Positions 46,985 to 57,653 of a stretch of 64,000 nt of DNA are shown piece after piece; position 1 is the first letter of the stretch; the number at the start of each line of letters is the position of its first letter. The position numbers and the translations under genes are program-made. The notes under the pieces were generated by a model that did not search any database, was not told the DNA's origin, and saw only the letters and a program-made list of their open reading frames with translations. Source of the stretch: Allofrancisella guangzhouensis (GTDB lineage Bacteria > Pseudomonadota > Gammaproteobacteria > Francisellales > Francisellaceae); assembly GCF_000815225.1 (NCBI RefSeq), contig NZ_CP010427.1, positions 1,116,001-1,180,000 on the forward strand. The letters run 5' to 3'.

Positions 46985-48490
46985 TCAATCAACGATGATG
47001 TTTTTTTTATTAGCCGTTGCTTTACAAAAAGCTATATATCTTTTATCAGTTACAATCCAGTAAAATATAGCTCCAACAAAACCTACTAATGGATAATTAT
47101 TAACAGGGGCGACTATAGCTAAAAATATCATAAATGGAAGGATTAAATACGCTAAGCTTTTTAAGCCTACTCTTTTGTATTCTATACTCCCATATATAGT
47201 CATTAGTATCACTAAAACTATACTCATATTAATATTTGTTTGAACTTCAATGGTATTTAAAAGCAAAGTTAAAAGTACAAATACTGCAAGACCGAACAGT
47301 CGTGTACGTGGTACTAAAGCTCCCATACTAATTGGAGCTGCCATATAGCCTATTATATGAAGACCTGTTACAACTATCATTAGGCCTGTCCAATTATCTG
47401 AAAACAATAGAAATATCGCTGATAAGCAAAAATTAGCAAGTAATGATCTTCTAGAAACGTTAACTTTTGGGGTTATTTTTGCGAAAAATCTTGGCATTTG
47501 ACCTTCAGAAGACATCGCATAAAGCATTCTAGAAGATGCTCCTAAATAACTATAACCTGTAGCAGATGGACTTACAATACTATCAGCAACCAGTAAGAAG
47601 GCTATATAACCTAAGCCTAACATAGTAGCTAACTGTAATAATGGAGATTCAAAGTCTAGACCTGCCCAACCACCTTTTTCAACTAAATAACTATGTGGTA
47701 CTGCTTGCATAAAAGCATATTGTAAAGCCATATATAAAGCCAATACCAAAACTAATGCTATTATAATTGCTAGAGGTACGTTTCTACTGGGATTTTTAAC
47801 TTCACTGGCATAAGCTACTACTGTTTGGAAACCATTAAAAGAATATATCAAACCACCTGCAACAATAGCAGTTAAAGCGCTAGAAAATCCAAAATCATTA
47901 TTAGGAATTTCTGGAGAAAACATACTAATGTGATTATTACTATGTGTGACAGCGTAGATGGTAAATATTATTACGATAAGAACTGGCACAAACATCTTAA
48001 ATATTGTGATAGCATTATTTACTTTAGATAGAAGCTTAACTCCATAAAAATTAACTAATAAATATAAAACTAAAATAAATAATGCTAAAAGTTCTCCTAA
48101 AAATGTAAGTTTATTATCTGCCATAAGCCAGCTCATACTTTCTACACCAGCAAGATATTGAGTAGTAGCTAAAGCTTCTGTAGATATGACTACTACAATC
48201 CCAAACCAGTTTGCAAATGCAAATGGCATAGCGAAAATACTATTATGAGAAATAGCACTAGACCTAGTTGTAGCACCTCGCACAGGGTACATAGCAACAA
48301 CTTTACTTAAACATAGTGCTATTATTAACACAATACAGGCTGCTAAAATCCATGCTAGAAATGCCCAATTACCAGCATTTTTAACTGTCAATTGAGCACT
48401 AAATAGCCAACCTGAACCAACCATACTAGTTGCACCTATAAGAATCGCGCTAAACAGCGACATCTTTTTATGATTATCACTATCCTTCAT
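46985..48490 (-). CDS. Amino acid permease, APC superfamily
   Basis: A 501-residue protein with about 12 membrane helices. The opening MSLFSAILIGATSMVGSGWL and the GGLIYSFNGFQTVVAYASEV segment (helix 6) mark the amino acid-polyamine-organocation family. It starts 115 bases downstream of putA on the same strand, so a role in bringing in a substrate for PutA is possible, but it is not of the PutP (SSS) type. Substrate unknown. Confidence 0.85.
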   Translation of the reverse strand: MKDSDNHKKMSLFSAILIGATSMVGSGWLFSAQLTVKNAGNWAFLAWILAACIVLIIALCLSKVVAMYPVRGATTRSSAISHNSIFAMPFAFANWFGIVVVISTEALATTQYLAGVESMSWLMADNKLTFLGELLALFILVLYLLVNFYGVKLLSKVNNAITIFKMFVPVLIVIIFTIYAVTHSNNHISMFSPEIPNNDFGFSSALTAIVAGGLIYSFNGFQTVVAYASEVKNPSRNVPLAIIIALVLVLALYMALQYAFMQAVPHSYLVEKGGWAGLDFESPLLQLATMLGLGYIAFLLVADSIVSPSATGYSYLGASSRMLYAMSSEGQMPRFFAKITPKVNVSRRSLLANFCLSAIFLLFSDNWTGLMIVVTGLHIIGYMAAPISMGALVPRTRLFGLAVFVLLTLLLNTIEVQTNINMSIVLVILMTIYGSIEYKRVGLKSLAYLILPFMIFLAIVAPVNNYPLVGFVGAIFYWIVTDKRYIAFCKATANKKNIIVD

Positions 48491-48604
48491 ATATCACTTC
48501 CTTATGATTTATTTTGATGGAGAACCCTAAATTAAGTTAAGTTTTATTAAAAATAAGTATTATAAGATTAAATTAGCACTGTTATATTTAATTTGCAATA
48601 TTTT

Positions 48605-51600
48605 TTACTCCTCTAAACTCATCAAAGATGCATTTCCACCTGAGGCAGTGGTATCGATGCTAACAGATTTTTCCACTACAAATCTGCGTAAATAAAGTGG
48701 TGATGCCGTCTCTATAGCAAGCTTCGTACATTTACCACCCTTGTGAACGCTCTCAGCAACAAAAGGTATAATAGCTCCTCGACGCAGTGCCAAAGCTTGA
48801 TGAACTTGTTTTACAGCAGATATGCTACCAGAGAAAGTTACTAGCGATATTTTACTATTAAACAATAATGCTGAAGTGACTTCTTCTGTATCAGATAAAA
48901 TTAGCTGTATAACCTTTGAGCTTATACCAGCTTTTAACATTAATTTAACAACATGATAAGCCGTGAGATTACCTGTGTATGCTGGTTTTGCTACCACAGT
49001 GTTGCCAGCAAGTATAGCAGCGCTAGCTTGACCTACAAACCTTATAAGAGCATCATCACTAGAACACATACTTACAACAACACCTCTGCCTTTCAAGCTT
49101 AGTTCATCAATCTCACCAGTCGGTCCTGATAATCGTTTGGGCTGAGTAAACTCTTTTCTAGCTTGTAAACAATAATACGCTACTTGCTGTATAGTCTTAT
49201 CTATTTGAGTATGTGCATCTTCTACTGACACTTTTGATTCTGTTATCAAACTAGCAGCAATCACATAACGATCTTTTTCTAATAAATCTAAAAATTTCTC
49301 TATAAGCTCTGCCCTTATTCCAGCATTTACGTTACTCCACTGATCAGCTTCAAAGCAGGCTAACTCAATCGCTTTATCTACAGTGTCAACTGTTGCTTGA
49401 GATACTTTGCCTATAACATTCCCACTAGAATCTTTTAGATCATTAATAATATTTTTACGTAAAGTGAAGCCGTTAATAATACTAGCAATACTGTGTTTAT
49501 TCTTTATATACTTGCTAGTCAATTTCTCATCCATAGCTATTTTTTCAGGGTTATAAACCTTCTCAGAAGCTCTCACACTAGATAACTTCTCATTTGCTAA
49601 TCTATGCATATAGAAAGGTCCTCCTGCTTTAGGACCGGTACCTGATTTGCCTTGACCGCCAAATGGTTGCACCCCTACAACCGCTCCAACCATATTTCTA
49701 TTAACATAAACATTGCCAGCTTTAATATGGTTTTTAACATAGTTCATAACTTCATTTATTCTACTATGCACACCAGCTGTTAGACCGTATCCTGTAAAAT
49801 TAATACCTCTTATAAGTTGCGGTAACTGGTTTGCTTTAAATCTAAGGATATGTAAGACTGGACCAAACTGCTCCCTACCTAAATCTGATAATTTATTTAT
49901 CTCAAAAGCTACCGGCATTACAAATGTGCCTTTTTGAGTACTTTCATTAACAGGTAGTTGATACACTAATTTAAATTTAGATTTTTTATCTTCAATATAC
50001 GCATTAAGGCTATCAGCAGCTTCTTTATCTATAACAGGACCAACGTCTGTATCTATATATTTAGAATCTCCAACCTTAAGCTCTTTCATAGCCCCTACTA
50101 TCATTTTTATATAATTATCAGCTATATCTTCTTGCAAACATAATACACGTAAAGCAGAACATCTCTGACCAGCACTATCAAAAGCTGATTTAATAACATC
50201 TGCAGTAACCTGCTCTGGTAAAGAAGATGAATCAACAATCATAGCATTTTGGCCACCTGTTTCGGCTATAATAGGTATTATTTCGCTTTCTCTACTTGCT
50301 AAATTTTGATTTATAATAGCTGCTACTTCAGTTGATCCTGTAAAGATCACTCCTTTACAAATTGAGCTTTTAACCAAAGCACTACCAACTATCTCGCCAG
50401 CACCTGGTACAAATTGTAAGACTTTTTTAGGCAAGCCAGCTTTAAATAAAAGTTTAACAGCTTTATAAGCAATTATAGGTGTTTGTTCAGCAGGTTTTGC
50501 TACTACAGTATTACCAGCTGCTAAGCAAGCTGTAATTTGACCCAAGAAAATAGCTAATGGAAAATTCCAAGGGCTTATACATACCATAGGACCTCTACCA
50601 CTAAACTCTATTTGTTTTAGATTTTCTGATAAGGCTGGTAATTGAATTGGGTCACTAAACTCCTCTCTTGCTTGAGCTGCATAATAACGACAAAAATCAA
50701 CTGCTTCTCGGACTTCATCTATAGCGTTACTTAAAGTTTTACCGGCTTCAATCATAGCTATAGCTATAAACTCATTAGCATTTTTCTCTAATAAATTAGC
50801 AAATTTTTCTAAAATATCTGCTCTTTGAGAAGCTGGTGTATTATTCCATTGTTCAAATACTTCGTTAGCATTTTTAAGTGCTTTTTTCGCAATTTTTGCA
50901 TCAGCATTTATTACATACCCTATAGTTTCATTAGTGTTAGGATTTATAACACTTTCACAGTTTCCATCCTGCTCTTTTATATCTGAAACTATTGGTTTAG
51001 CTTTATAAGTGCTTTTAGAGGTATACTTTTCAATTTCTTTATACATATCCTCTAAAACAGCAAAATCATTAGTATTATAACCTTTTGAATTAAGTCTAGG
51101 AGCTACAATATCTTTTGGATATGGAATATTTGGATGCTGACCACAGCCATGGTTTATAGCTTTTTTAACCGGGTCCTCTATTAACTCTTCTATAGGTAAA
51201 TTTTCATCTACAATTCTATTTACAAATGAGCTATTTGCACCATTTTCAAGTAACCTTCTTACTAAATAAGCTAATAAATGTTTATGTCCACCAACTGGCG
51301 CATATATCCTACAGGGAATATCTTGATATTCTAGATTACCAACGATATTGTCATATAAAGTATCCCCCATTCCATGTAAACATTGAAACTCAAAATCTTT
51401 GTTACCATTAGATAATTCTAAAACGACCGCTACAGTTTGAGCATTGTGTGTTGCAAATTGCGGATAAAGATATTTATGGTTTTCAAAAAGCTGTTTGATA
51501 CATGCCTGATAAGACACATCTGTATGGTATTTACGCGTAAACACAGGATAACCTTCCAAACTTCGCTCTTGTGCGTGTTTAATCTCAGCATCCCAATATG

Positions 51601-52669
51601 CTCCTTTCACAAGTCTAACCATAAATCTTCTATTGGTTTTTTTAGCTAAATTAGCTAAATACTCTACTACATACGGAGCCCTTTTTTGATACGCTTGTAC
51701 TACAATACCAATACCATCAAAACCATCCAGTGAAGACTCATGAGCTAGCCTTTCAACCAGTTCTAGTGATACTTGTAACCTTTCTGTTTCCTCTGCATCA
51801 ATATTCATACCCACATTGTATTCTTTAGCTAACTGTGTTAGTTTGAGTAGCTTTGGATAAAGCTCGGTATGGACTCTCTCATGCTTAGCTACTTCATAAC
51901 GTGGATGTAAAGCAGATAGTTTTACTGAAATACCAGGATTTTTCTTAATTTTTTCATGCTTAGCATACTTTGCTAATTGATTAATAGCACATAAATATTG
52001 CTGATAATAATATTCAGCATCTTCCATAGTCATAGCAGCTTCACCAAGCATATCATATGAATAAGTATAACCTTTCTCAACTTTAGTTTGAGAAATCTTT
52101 AAAGCTTCCTCTATAGTTTCTCCAAGAACATACTGTCTACCGACTATCTTCATGGCTTGCTTCATAGCTTGACGAATCACAGGCTCACTAGTTCTTTTGA
52201 CAAAATTTTGGAATATTTTACGAAAAGATTTTTTAGCATCTTTTAGAATTTTTCCTGTAAGTATTAAACTCCAAGTGGCTGCGTTAACAAATAGGTGCTT
52301 TTCTATACCAACATGCTCTTTCCAAGCGGCGCTTGTAAGCTTATCCTTGATCAATAAATCTATAGTGTAAGTATCTGGTACTCTTAATAAAGCTTCTGCT
52401 AAACACATAAGTACTATTCCTTCTTCAGAAGACAAGTCATACTCAATCATAAAAGCATCTATACCAGACTTTTTAAGCCTATTTTTCCTAACTTTTGATA
52501 CCAAGTCATAAGCAACTTCTCTAACTTTAGCTTTTTGAACACTCGATATCTCAGCCTTTTTAACCAACTCTGTTATAGCTTGTTTTTCATCTGTCAACCA
52601 AAAGTTAGATATACACATTATTTCTTTTGAAATAGGATAGTTACCTGTATGATTCAATAATTTATTCAT
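48605..52669 (-). CDS. putA: Bifunctional proline dehydrogenase / P5C dehydrogenase PutA
   Basis: A 1354-residue enzyme oxidising proline to glutamate through a channelled intermediate. The start is the ATG at 52669 with GAGGA nine bases upstream; a TTG two codons earlier is also open. Order: arm/alpha domain (1-~180), PRODH barrel (~200-500; VRLVKGAYWDAEIKHAQ, ATHNAQTV), aldehyde dehydrogenase (~570-1050; ETGGQNAMIV, and catalytic Cys in GQRCSALRVL), then a C-terminal degenerate aldehyde-dehydrogenase-like domain (~1100-1354). The ribbon-helix-helix DNA-binding domain of enteric PutA is absent, so it should not self-repress. Follows sdhE by 13 bases. Confidence 0.96.
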   Translation of the reverse strand: MNKLLNHTGNYPISKEIMCISNFWLTDEKQAITELVKKAEISSVQKAKVREVAYDLVSKVRKNRLKKSGIDAFMIEYDLSSEEGIVLMCLAEALLRVPDTYTIDLLIKDKLTSAAWKEHVGIEKHLFVNAATWSLILTGKILKDAKKSFRKIFQNFVKRTSEPVIRQAMKQAMKIVGRQYVLGETIEEALKISQTKVEKGYTYSYDMLGEAAMTMEDAEYYYQQYLCAINQLAKYAKHEKIKKNPGISVKLSALHPRYEVAKHERVHTELYPKLLKLTQLAKEYNVGMNIDAEETERLQVSLELVERLAHESSLDGFDGIGIVVQAYQKRAPYVVEYLANLAKKTNRRFMVRLVKGAYWDAEIKHAQERSLEGYPVFTRKYHTDVSYQACIKQLFENHKYLYPQFATHNAQTVAVVLELSNGNKDFEFQCLHGMGDTLYDNIVGNLEYQDIPCRIYAPVGGHKHLLAYLVRRLLENGANSSFVNRIVDENLPIEELIEDPVKKAINHGCGQHPNIPYPKDIVAPRLNSKGYNTNDFAVLEDMYKEIEKYTSKSTYKAKPIVSDIKEQDGNCESVINPNTNETIGYVINADAKIAKKALKNANEVFEQWNNTPASQRADILEKFANLLEKNANEFIAIAMIEAGKTLSNAIDEVREAVDFCRYYAAQAREEFSDPIQLPALSENLKQIEFSGRGPMVCISPWNFPLAIFLGQITACLAAGNTVVAKPAEQTPIIAYKAVKLLFKAGLPKKVLQFVPGAGEIVGSALVKSSICKGVIFTGSTEVAAIINQNLASRESEIIPIIAETGGQNAMIVDSSSLPEQVTADVIKSAFDSAGQRCSALRVLCLQEDIADNYIKMIVGAMKELKVGDSKYIDTDVGPVIDKEAADSLNAYIEDKKSKFKLVYQLPVNESTQKGTFVMPVAFEINKLSDLGREQFGPVLHILRFKANQLPQLIRGINFTGYGLTAGVHSRINEVMNYVKNHIKAGNVYVNRNMVGAVVGVQPFGGQGKSGTGPKAGGPFYMHRLANEKLSSVRASEKVYNPEKIAMDEKLTSKYIKNKHSIASIINGFTLRKNIINDLKDSSGNVIGKVSQATVDTVDKAIELACFEADQWSNVNAGIRAELIEKFLDLLEKDRYVIAASLITESKVSVEDAHTQIDKTIQQVAYYCLQARKEFTQPKRLSGPTGEIDELSLKGRGVVVSMCSSDDALIRFVGQASAAILAGNTVVAKPAYTGNLTAYHVVKLMLKAGISSKVIQLILSDTEEVTSALLFNSKISLVTFSGSISAVKQVHQALALRRGAIIPFVAESVHKGGKCTKLAIETASPLYLRRFVVEKSVSIDTTASGGNASLMSLEE

Positions 52670-52682
52670 ATGCAAAAGTCCT

Positions 52683-52970
52683 CTATTTAAAGTTTTCTAC
52701 ATTAAACTTCTTTTTTTCCTCGATTATCTTATTAATTAGCTCTTGAAATTTCTCTGGGGGTTTCACACCTTTAAATAACCAGTCAAACATATCGTTATCT
52801 TCACTTGTCAAAAATTCAATAAATAATTTTTTATTAGCTATATCTTCTTTCATATAACAGTTATCCAAATATGGTGCCAACATAATATCAAGTTCTAGCA
52901 TGCCTCTACGTGCAGAGTACTTAATTTTGTTTATAGAGCTAAATATCTGATCATTATTTTTTATTAGCAT
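52683..52970 (-). CDS. sdhE: SdhE/CptB flavinylation factor (DUF339)
   Basis: A 95-residue member of the SdhE (YgfY, SDHAF2) family, which helps attach FAD covalently to succinate dehydrogenase SdhA. The diagnostic RGxxE is in SARRGMLELDIMLAPYLD near residue 21; MFDWLFKGVKPPEKF is the usual second block. It lies 13 bases before putA on the same strand and so is probably co-transcribed. PutA binds FAD non-covalently, so this link is not the textbook one. Confidence 0.88.
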   Translation of the reverse strand: MLIKNNDQIFSSINKIKYSARRGMLELDIMLAPYLDNCYMKEDIANKKLFIEFLTSEDNDMFDWLFKGVKPPEKFQELINKIIEEKKKFNVENFK

Positions 52971-53174
52971 TTTACAAAAATGATTGATATACGTAGATTT
53001 GGTTAGTTTATACTATAGAATCTCCGCCACCAAGAATAATAAGTTAAATTATTTCTAAAATGGCTCTTTTAATTATAGTAATATTTTTGTATCATTTTTA
53101 ACAAAATTTAATAATTTCAGTTTATTAATATCTTTTCTAATATATTTTTATAAAAAAATAAGGATCAAAATCTA

Positions 53175-53558
53175 ATGGCAATTAGTCAAAGTGCAATTAA
53201 AATACTTGAGCAAATCGATGAGTTAGACTTATTTAGTAATGTTTGTGATGAATGGTCAACTTTACTAAATGAACCTGATAATGAAATAAAAATCAAAAAA
53301 CTTTACTCTGCTCTAGTCAAAGAAAGTGTTCGCCGCGAAACAGCTGAAAGACTAGCTAAAGATGCAAAATCATATTGTGATCTTATTCAAGAGCAAACAA
53401 AACAAAGAATTTCAGATCTAAAAGAAAGCTTAGAAAGTCAAATCACCTTTTTAACGCAACAAATCAAATCTCTAAAAGAAGAATCCGCTAAAAATCTAGA
53501 CTACTACCGAAACGAACTAAAAAAAGCTACGAAAAATTTAGTGGAAAATAAAAGCTAA
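53175..53558 (+). CDS. Coiled-coil protein, unassigned
   Basis: A 127-residue, Cys-poor soluble protein with an AAGGAT ribosome site. Residues ~1-50 are a helical head ([20 protein letters not shown]); from ~55 to the end the sequence is a long heptad-like helix rich in Lys, Glu and Gln ([20 protein letters not shown]). No known family recognised. Its TAA overlaps the aroB stop, in convergent orientation. Confidence 0.7.
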   Translation: MAISQSAIKILEQIDELDLFSNVCDEWSTLLNEPDNEIKIKKLYSALVKESVRRETAERLAKDAKSYCDLIQEQTKQRISDLKESLESQITFLTQQIKSLKEESAKNLDYYRNELKKATKNLVENKS

Positions 53559-54628
53559 ACTATAAATTTTTCTAGTTCGCTTTGATGTTTAGACATTAAC
53601 TCTAGATTTCCTGAAAAGTTTATTAAAATAAAATTTAGCTGACCATTGTCATTTTTTTTATCAATTAACATAGCATCTAAATACTCGTTTTTATTTATAT
53701 TTTTAGGAAATTCTATAGACACACCAAAACTAGTTATAAAATTTTTAGCTACTTTAGCTTTTTGACAATCAATGATACCCAAATAACAGGAGAAATCTAT
53801 AGCTTGCGCCATACCAACACCTACTGCTTCTCCATGTCTTAAACCTTTATAATTTTGGCATTTTTCTATAGCATGACCAAAAGTGTGCCCAAAATTTAAT
53901 ATTGCTCTTGCTCCAGTTAGCTCTTTTTCATCTTTAGCAACCACTTGAGCTTTTATTTGGCAACTTTTTTTTAACATCTCTATAAGAGTTACGGTATCTT
54001 TTTGCAGGATTTTTTGTCTATTAGATTTTAACCAGGTGTAAAAATCGCTAGAAATGAAACCATATTTTATAACCTCTGCCATACCAGAGACATATTCTCT
54101 GTCAGGTAAGGTTTTATAAAATTCTATTGAGGTATAAACTAATTTAGGTTGGTAAAAGGCTCCTATCATATTTTTACCCAGAGGATGATTTATAGCGGTC
54201 TTACCACCTACAGATGAATCAACTTGAGATAGTAAAGTTGTTGGAATTTGTACAAAACTCACACCTCTTTGGTATACAGCAGCTGCAAATCCCGTGATAT
54301 CTCCTACTACACCTCCACCTAATGCTATAAGAACTGTAGATGCTCGAGTAAATTTATGAGTTAATAGTGAGCTTAGAATCTTATCTAAACTTTGCTGAGA
54401 TTTATATTGTTCACCATCCTCTAAAATACAAGTTTTATGATCTGTCACTACATTTTTTATGCCACCTAAGAAAACATCAAGATATAACTTTTGTATTGTT
54501 GTGTTAGTAACTACTAAAACTTGTTTATTAGTGATAACAGGATAAATATGAGAAAAATCTAAACAAGAATCTATTAGTATATTATAACTATCACTAAATG
54601 TAGGGTTTACTTGTAATTTGTCTATCAC
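53555..54628 (-). CDS. aroB: 3-dehydroquinate synthase
   Basis: A 357-residue NAD-dependent, metal-containing enzyme, second step of the shikimate pathway. Key segments are [20 protein letters not shown] (NAD site, near 97), [20 protein letters not shown], the metal-ligand Glu in [10 protein letters not shown], and [10 protein letters not shown] with two metal-binding His. The start overlaps the aroK stop by four bases. It closes the pilMNOPQ-aroK-aroB run, a conserved gammaproteobacterial arrangement. Confidence 0.96.
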   Translation of the reverse strand: MIDKLQVNPTFSDSYNILIDSCLDFSHIYPVITNKQVLVVTNTTIQKLYLDVFLGGIKNVVTDHKTCILEDGEQYKSQQSLDKILSSLLTHKFTRASTVLIALGGGVVGDITGFAAAVYQRGVSFVQIPTTLLSQVDSSVGGKTAINHPLGKNMIGAFYQPKLVYTSIEFYKTLPDREYVSGMAEVIKYGFISSDFYTWLKSNRQKILQKDTVTLIEMLKKSCQIKAQVVAKDEKELTGARAILNFGHTFGHAIEKCQNYKGLRHGEAVGVGMAQAIDFSCYLGIIDCQKAKVAKNFITSFGVSIEFPKNINKNEYLDAMLIDKKNDNGQLNFILINFSGNLELMSKHQSELEKFIV

Positions 54629-55155
54629 AATATTGATTCTTCTACTAAAAACGTAGATATTTTGTTTACTATATTTTTAACTGTAGCTCCATTTGTCTCA
54701 ACAACAACATCAGCTATGCTTCTATATAATGGCTCTCTTTCCTCCATAAGCTTTTCTAAAACTGGCTTTTTATCATCAACTCTTAGAAGAGGTCTCTTTG
54801 TGTCTTTAGCTGTTCTTTCTAACTGTTGATCTATAGTTGCTTCAAGGTAAACAACTTTTCCACGAGATGATAGTAATGATCTAGTATCTGGGTCTAATAT
54901 AGCACCCCCACCTGTAGCTAAAACAATATTTTGCTTCTCTGCTAGAATTTCTGCTATAACATCTCTTTCACGATTACGGAAACCCTCTTCACCTTCTAGA
55001 TCAAATATCCAGTTAATATCAACTCCACACTTTCTTTCTATAGTTTCATCCGAATCAATAAACTCTAGTTTTAATTCTTTTGCTAACTGTTTACCTATAG
55101 TGGATTTACCAGCACCTACTGGCCCTATTAAGAATATATTTTTTGTTCTTATCAT
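54625..55155 (-). CDS. aroK: Shikimate kinase
   Basis: A 176-residue kinase that phosphorylates shikimate. Walker A is GPVGAGKST near residue 11; the shikimate-binding Asp and Arg lie in DSDETIERK and [17 protein letters not shown] is the catalytic loop; TKRPLL is the lid. The frame is open 37 codons further upstream but the ATG at 55155 gives the standard N-terminus ([12 protein letters not shown]). A 126-base gap separates it from pilQ, while aroB overlaps it. Confidence 0.95.
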   Translation of the reverse strand: MIRTKNIFLIGPVGAGKSTIGKQLAKELKLEFIDSDETIERKCGVDINWIFDLEGEEGFRNRERDVIAEILAEKQNIVLATGGGAILDPDTRSLLSSRGKVVYLEATIDQQLERTAKDTKRPLLRVDDKKPVLEKLMEEREPLYRSIADVVVETNGATVKNIVNKISTFLVEESIL

Positions 55156-55281
55156 TTTTGACTCAAAATTATAAGTTAATTGTACACTGTGATAGTTAGT
55201 ACTAATCACCCCTTTAAATAATAAATTATAGGTAAATAAGATACCTAAAGCTTTAGTTTTTTTCAACCATTATCTTTATTA

Positions 55282-57027
55282 TTATCTTTCTATTTTTGTT
55301 TCTAATATTTTTGGTGTTATAAATATTAGAAGTTCTTTGTCATCATTTACTATCTTTGTATAGCTAAATAAATAACCAAGATAAGGAATATCTCCTAGGA
55401 GAGGTATTTTATTACGGGTTTCTTCTTGTTTGTTTTCATAAATCCCTCCTATGACTATAGTTTGTCCATCTTTAGTCATAATCTTTGTGGTTATCTCCCT
55501 TGTAGCAATACTAGGTGGTAATGGAGTATCTCCTGAAGATCCTCCTGAATTAGGAATCACTGAGTTTTTTGTCACTAAGATTTCTAAAATAAGGTTACCA
55601 TCTGGTGCTATTTGCGGGGTTACTTGTAACTCTAAGACCGCCTCCTGAAATGCAATAGAAGCTGCACCCGAGGCTGTTGATTGATTATATGGCACCTGCT
55701 CACCTTGTTTAATAAATGCTGTTTCATTATTAGCGACTATTAAATGAGGAGAAGCCACCTGATTTGCCAAAGATTCAGACTCCAATGCTTGAATCTCTAT
55801 AGTTAATTTCATACCTCCAAAAATAGTATATGCAAGCTCAGCAGTTGCTCCCAAAGCGTTCTTTGGCATAGCAAAAGTATCTAAACCTATGTTAACGACC
55901 TTACCAGTAGCATCAGTAAGACCATAATTAAATCCTAATTCCAAAGATGTAGATCTATTGACTTCTACTATCCTTGACTCAATTAAAACCTGATCATTTG
56001 GAATATCTATCTCATTGACAACTTTTTTAATCTGGGGCATTTTTTCTTCAGTATCAGTAACTATTAGAGTGTTTGTGCGCACATCAGAGGTGATACTACC
56101 ACGTGGTGACATGATACCACCATTTTGTTTAGCCATAGATGTTATAACCGTCTGAGCTGCTTGAGCTGTAGTGTAGTTTAAAGGTATAAACTCAGTTACT
56201 AAAGTAGCATTATTCTCTAATGATCGTTTAGTTTGTAATTCAAGTTGCTCTTGAGCTGCTATCTCGGCTGCTGTAGCGACATATAAAATACTATCCATTT
56301 TTTTAGTAGCTAAACCTTTACTAACTAAAACTATATTCATCACCTCATTCCAAGGCACGCTTTTTAAATCAATAGATATGTTTCCTCTTACACTACTACT
56401 TACTACAAGATTTAAACCAGCAAATTCAGATAATACTTGAAGAACTGTTTGTACTGGAGAATCTTGAAATGAAATCGAAATAGGCTCATTTATGTTAAAA
56501 TTCTCTATTCTACTTTTACGCCTATCTATTTTAAAAGTAAAACTATTACCTTCTTTAAAATCAGTAAGAGTTATCCTATCAAGTGAGTGAACTATAAAAA
56601 CCACATCGTTATCTTCTTTACGTACCTTTATAGAATCAACTATAGTATTAAAAACCCTCGTATCAATATTACTAACCCATTTATCAGAAATAGAAGTATT
56701 TTTAAAAGTTATTGTAAGAGTATACCCATCCCGAGAGAGTTTAGTTTTATACTCAGAAAAGTTGCCAACATTCTCTTCAAAAGCTACACTAAAAACTGCT
56801 CCACCATTTAAACTTCTATGAAACTCTAGATCTTTAATATGATGCCGACTTGATGTTTGCTTATTTTCTTCTCTACCAACAATTTTTGTATTATCTTCAC
56901 TAGCTTTTACTTCTGCAGTTACTAGATTCTCCTTAGTAGTGTCAGTATTAGCAAACGTCGTACTAAACCCTACAATACATATCAGCGCGATTAATCTTAT
57001 CAGTATCTTTTTTTTATCCAAAAACAT
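55282..57027 (-). CDS. pilQ: Type IV pilus secretin PilQ
   Basis: A 581-residue outer-membrane secretin through which the pilus passes. A signal peptide (~1-26) is followed by one AMIN domain (~60-165), an STN domain at ~180-230 (NINEPISISFQDSPVQTVLQ), a secretin N1 domain (TEFIPLNYTTAQAAQTVITS) and the C-terminal secretin ring (VPYNQSTASGAASIAFQEAV; IVIGGIYENKQEETRNKIPL). It is shorter than Pseudomonas PilQ (~714), with fewer AMIN repeats. Last of the pilMNOPQ genes. Confidence 0.95.
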   Translation of the reverse strand: MFLDKKKILIRLIALICIVGFSTTFANTDTTKENLVTAEVKASEDNTKIVGREENKQTSSRHHIKDLEFHRSLNGGAVFSVAFEENVGNFSEYKTKLSRDGYTLTITFKNTSISDKWVSNIDTRVFNTIVDSIKVRKEDNDVVFIVHSLDRITLTDFKEGNSFTFKIDRRKSRIENFNINEPISISFQDSPVQTVLQVLSEFAGLNLVVSSSVRGNISIDLKSVPWNEVMNIVLVSKGLATKKMDSILYVATAAEIAAQEQLELQTKRSLENNATLVTEFIPLNYTTAQAAQTVITSMAKQNGGIMSPRGSITSDVRTNTLIVTDTEEKMPQIKKVVNEIDIPNDQVLIESRIVEVNRSTSLELGFNYGLTDATGKVVNIGLDTFAMPKNALGATAELAYTIFGGMKLTIEIQALESESLANQVASPHLIVANNETAFIKQGEQVPYNQSTASGAASIAFQEAVLELQVTPQIAPDGNLILEILVTKNSVIPNSGGSSGDTPLPPSIATREITTKIMTKDGQTIVIGGIYENKQEETRNKIPLLGDIPYLGYLFSYTKIVNDDKELLIFITPKILETKIER

Positions 57028-57046
57028 TATTTAATCCTAATTAAAA

Positions 57047-57649
57047 TTAATGTATAACCATTTGTTTTTTTTCCCAAATTCTATTTTGTGTATCTTTATG
57101 CCATTGGCTTACTAAAATACCATCTTTTGTAATATCATCAACCTCTCCATAATCTGGGCCTATTAGCTCACCTTTTTTGATGTATAGAGGTTTTGCAGGT
57201 TCTCTAGTATTTTCAACCACGCCCCATATGTTTTTATCCTGATAAACCATACCTTTAAAAGAAAATGTATCTATAGGATAAGTTTGCAATTTTGTTTTTT
57301 TAACATTCATTCTCCTCTCTAATTCTGGAGGCACTAATATAGGTTTTGGTTTAGCAACATTCAACTTTTGTTGTGGTAAAGTTTCTCTTTTTTCAAAAGG
57401 AAGATAATGATTCATACTAAATATATTACGTATTTTAGATAGCCTTTCAAAAGTTAAAACATCGCCTTTATATTCAGGAACTTTGAATTTCTCCGAACTT
57501 TTAGTGGTTTGTAATTTATTTATTATCAAATTATCAATTTCCTTTGTTCTATCTGTATAATTAGCAAAAGCTATACTATAATCTCCTCCAGCAAAAATCA
57601 AAAGAAACAAGAACTTAATAAATACATTGATTCTAAAATTAAAGTACAC
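57047..57649 (-). CDS. pilP: Type IV pilus alignment protein PilP
   Basis: A 200-residue PilP, which links the inner-membrane PilNO pair to the PilQ secretin. The N-terminus has a signal-like hydrophobic stretch (INVFIKFLFLLIFAGG) but no lipobox Cys, unlike the lipoprotein PilP of Pseudomonas. The C-terminal beta domain includes DTFSFKGMVYQDKNIWGVVE and the GDLIGP-type KKGELIGPDYGEVDDI. The start seems to be GTG at 57649, four bases after the pilO stop; no better in-frame start exists. Confidence 0.88.
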   Translation of the reverse strand: MYFNFRINVFIKFLFLLIFAGGDYSIAFANYTDRTKEIDNLIINKLQTTKSSEKFKVPEYKGDVLTFERLSKIRNIFSMNHYLPFEKRETLPQQKLNVAKPKPILVPPELERRMNVKKTKLQTYPIDTFSFKGMVYQDKNIWGVVENTREPAKPLYIKKGELIGPDYGEVDDITKDGILVSQWHKDTQNRIWEKKQMVIH

Positions 57650-57653
57650 CTGG

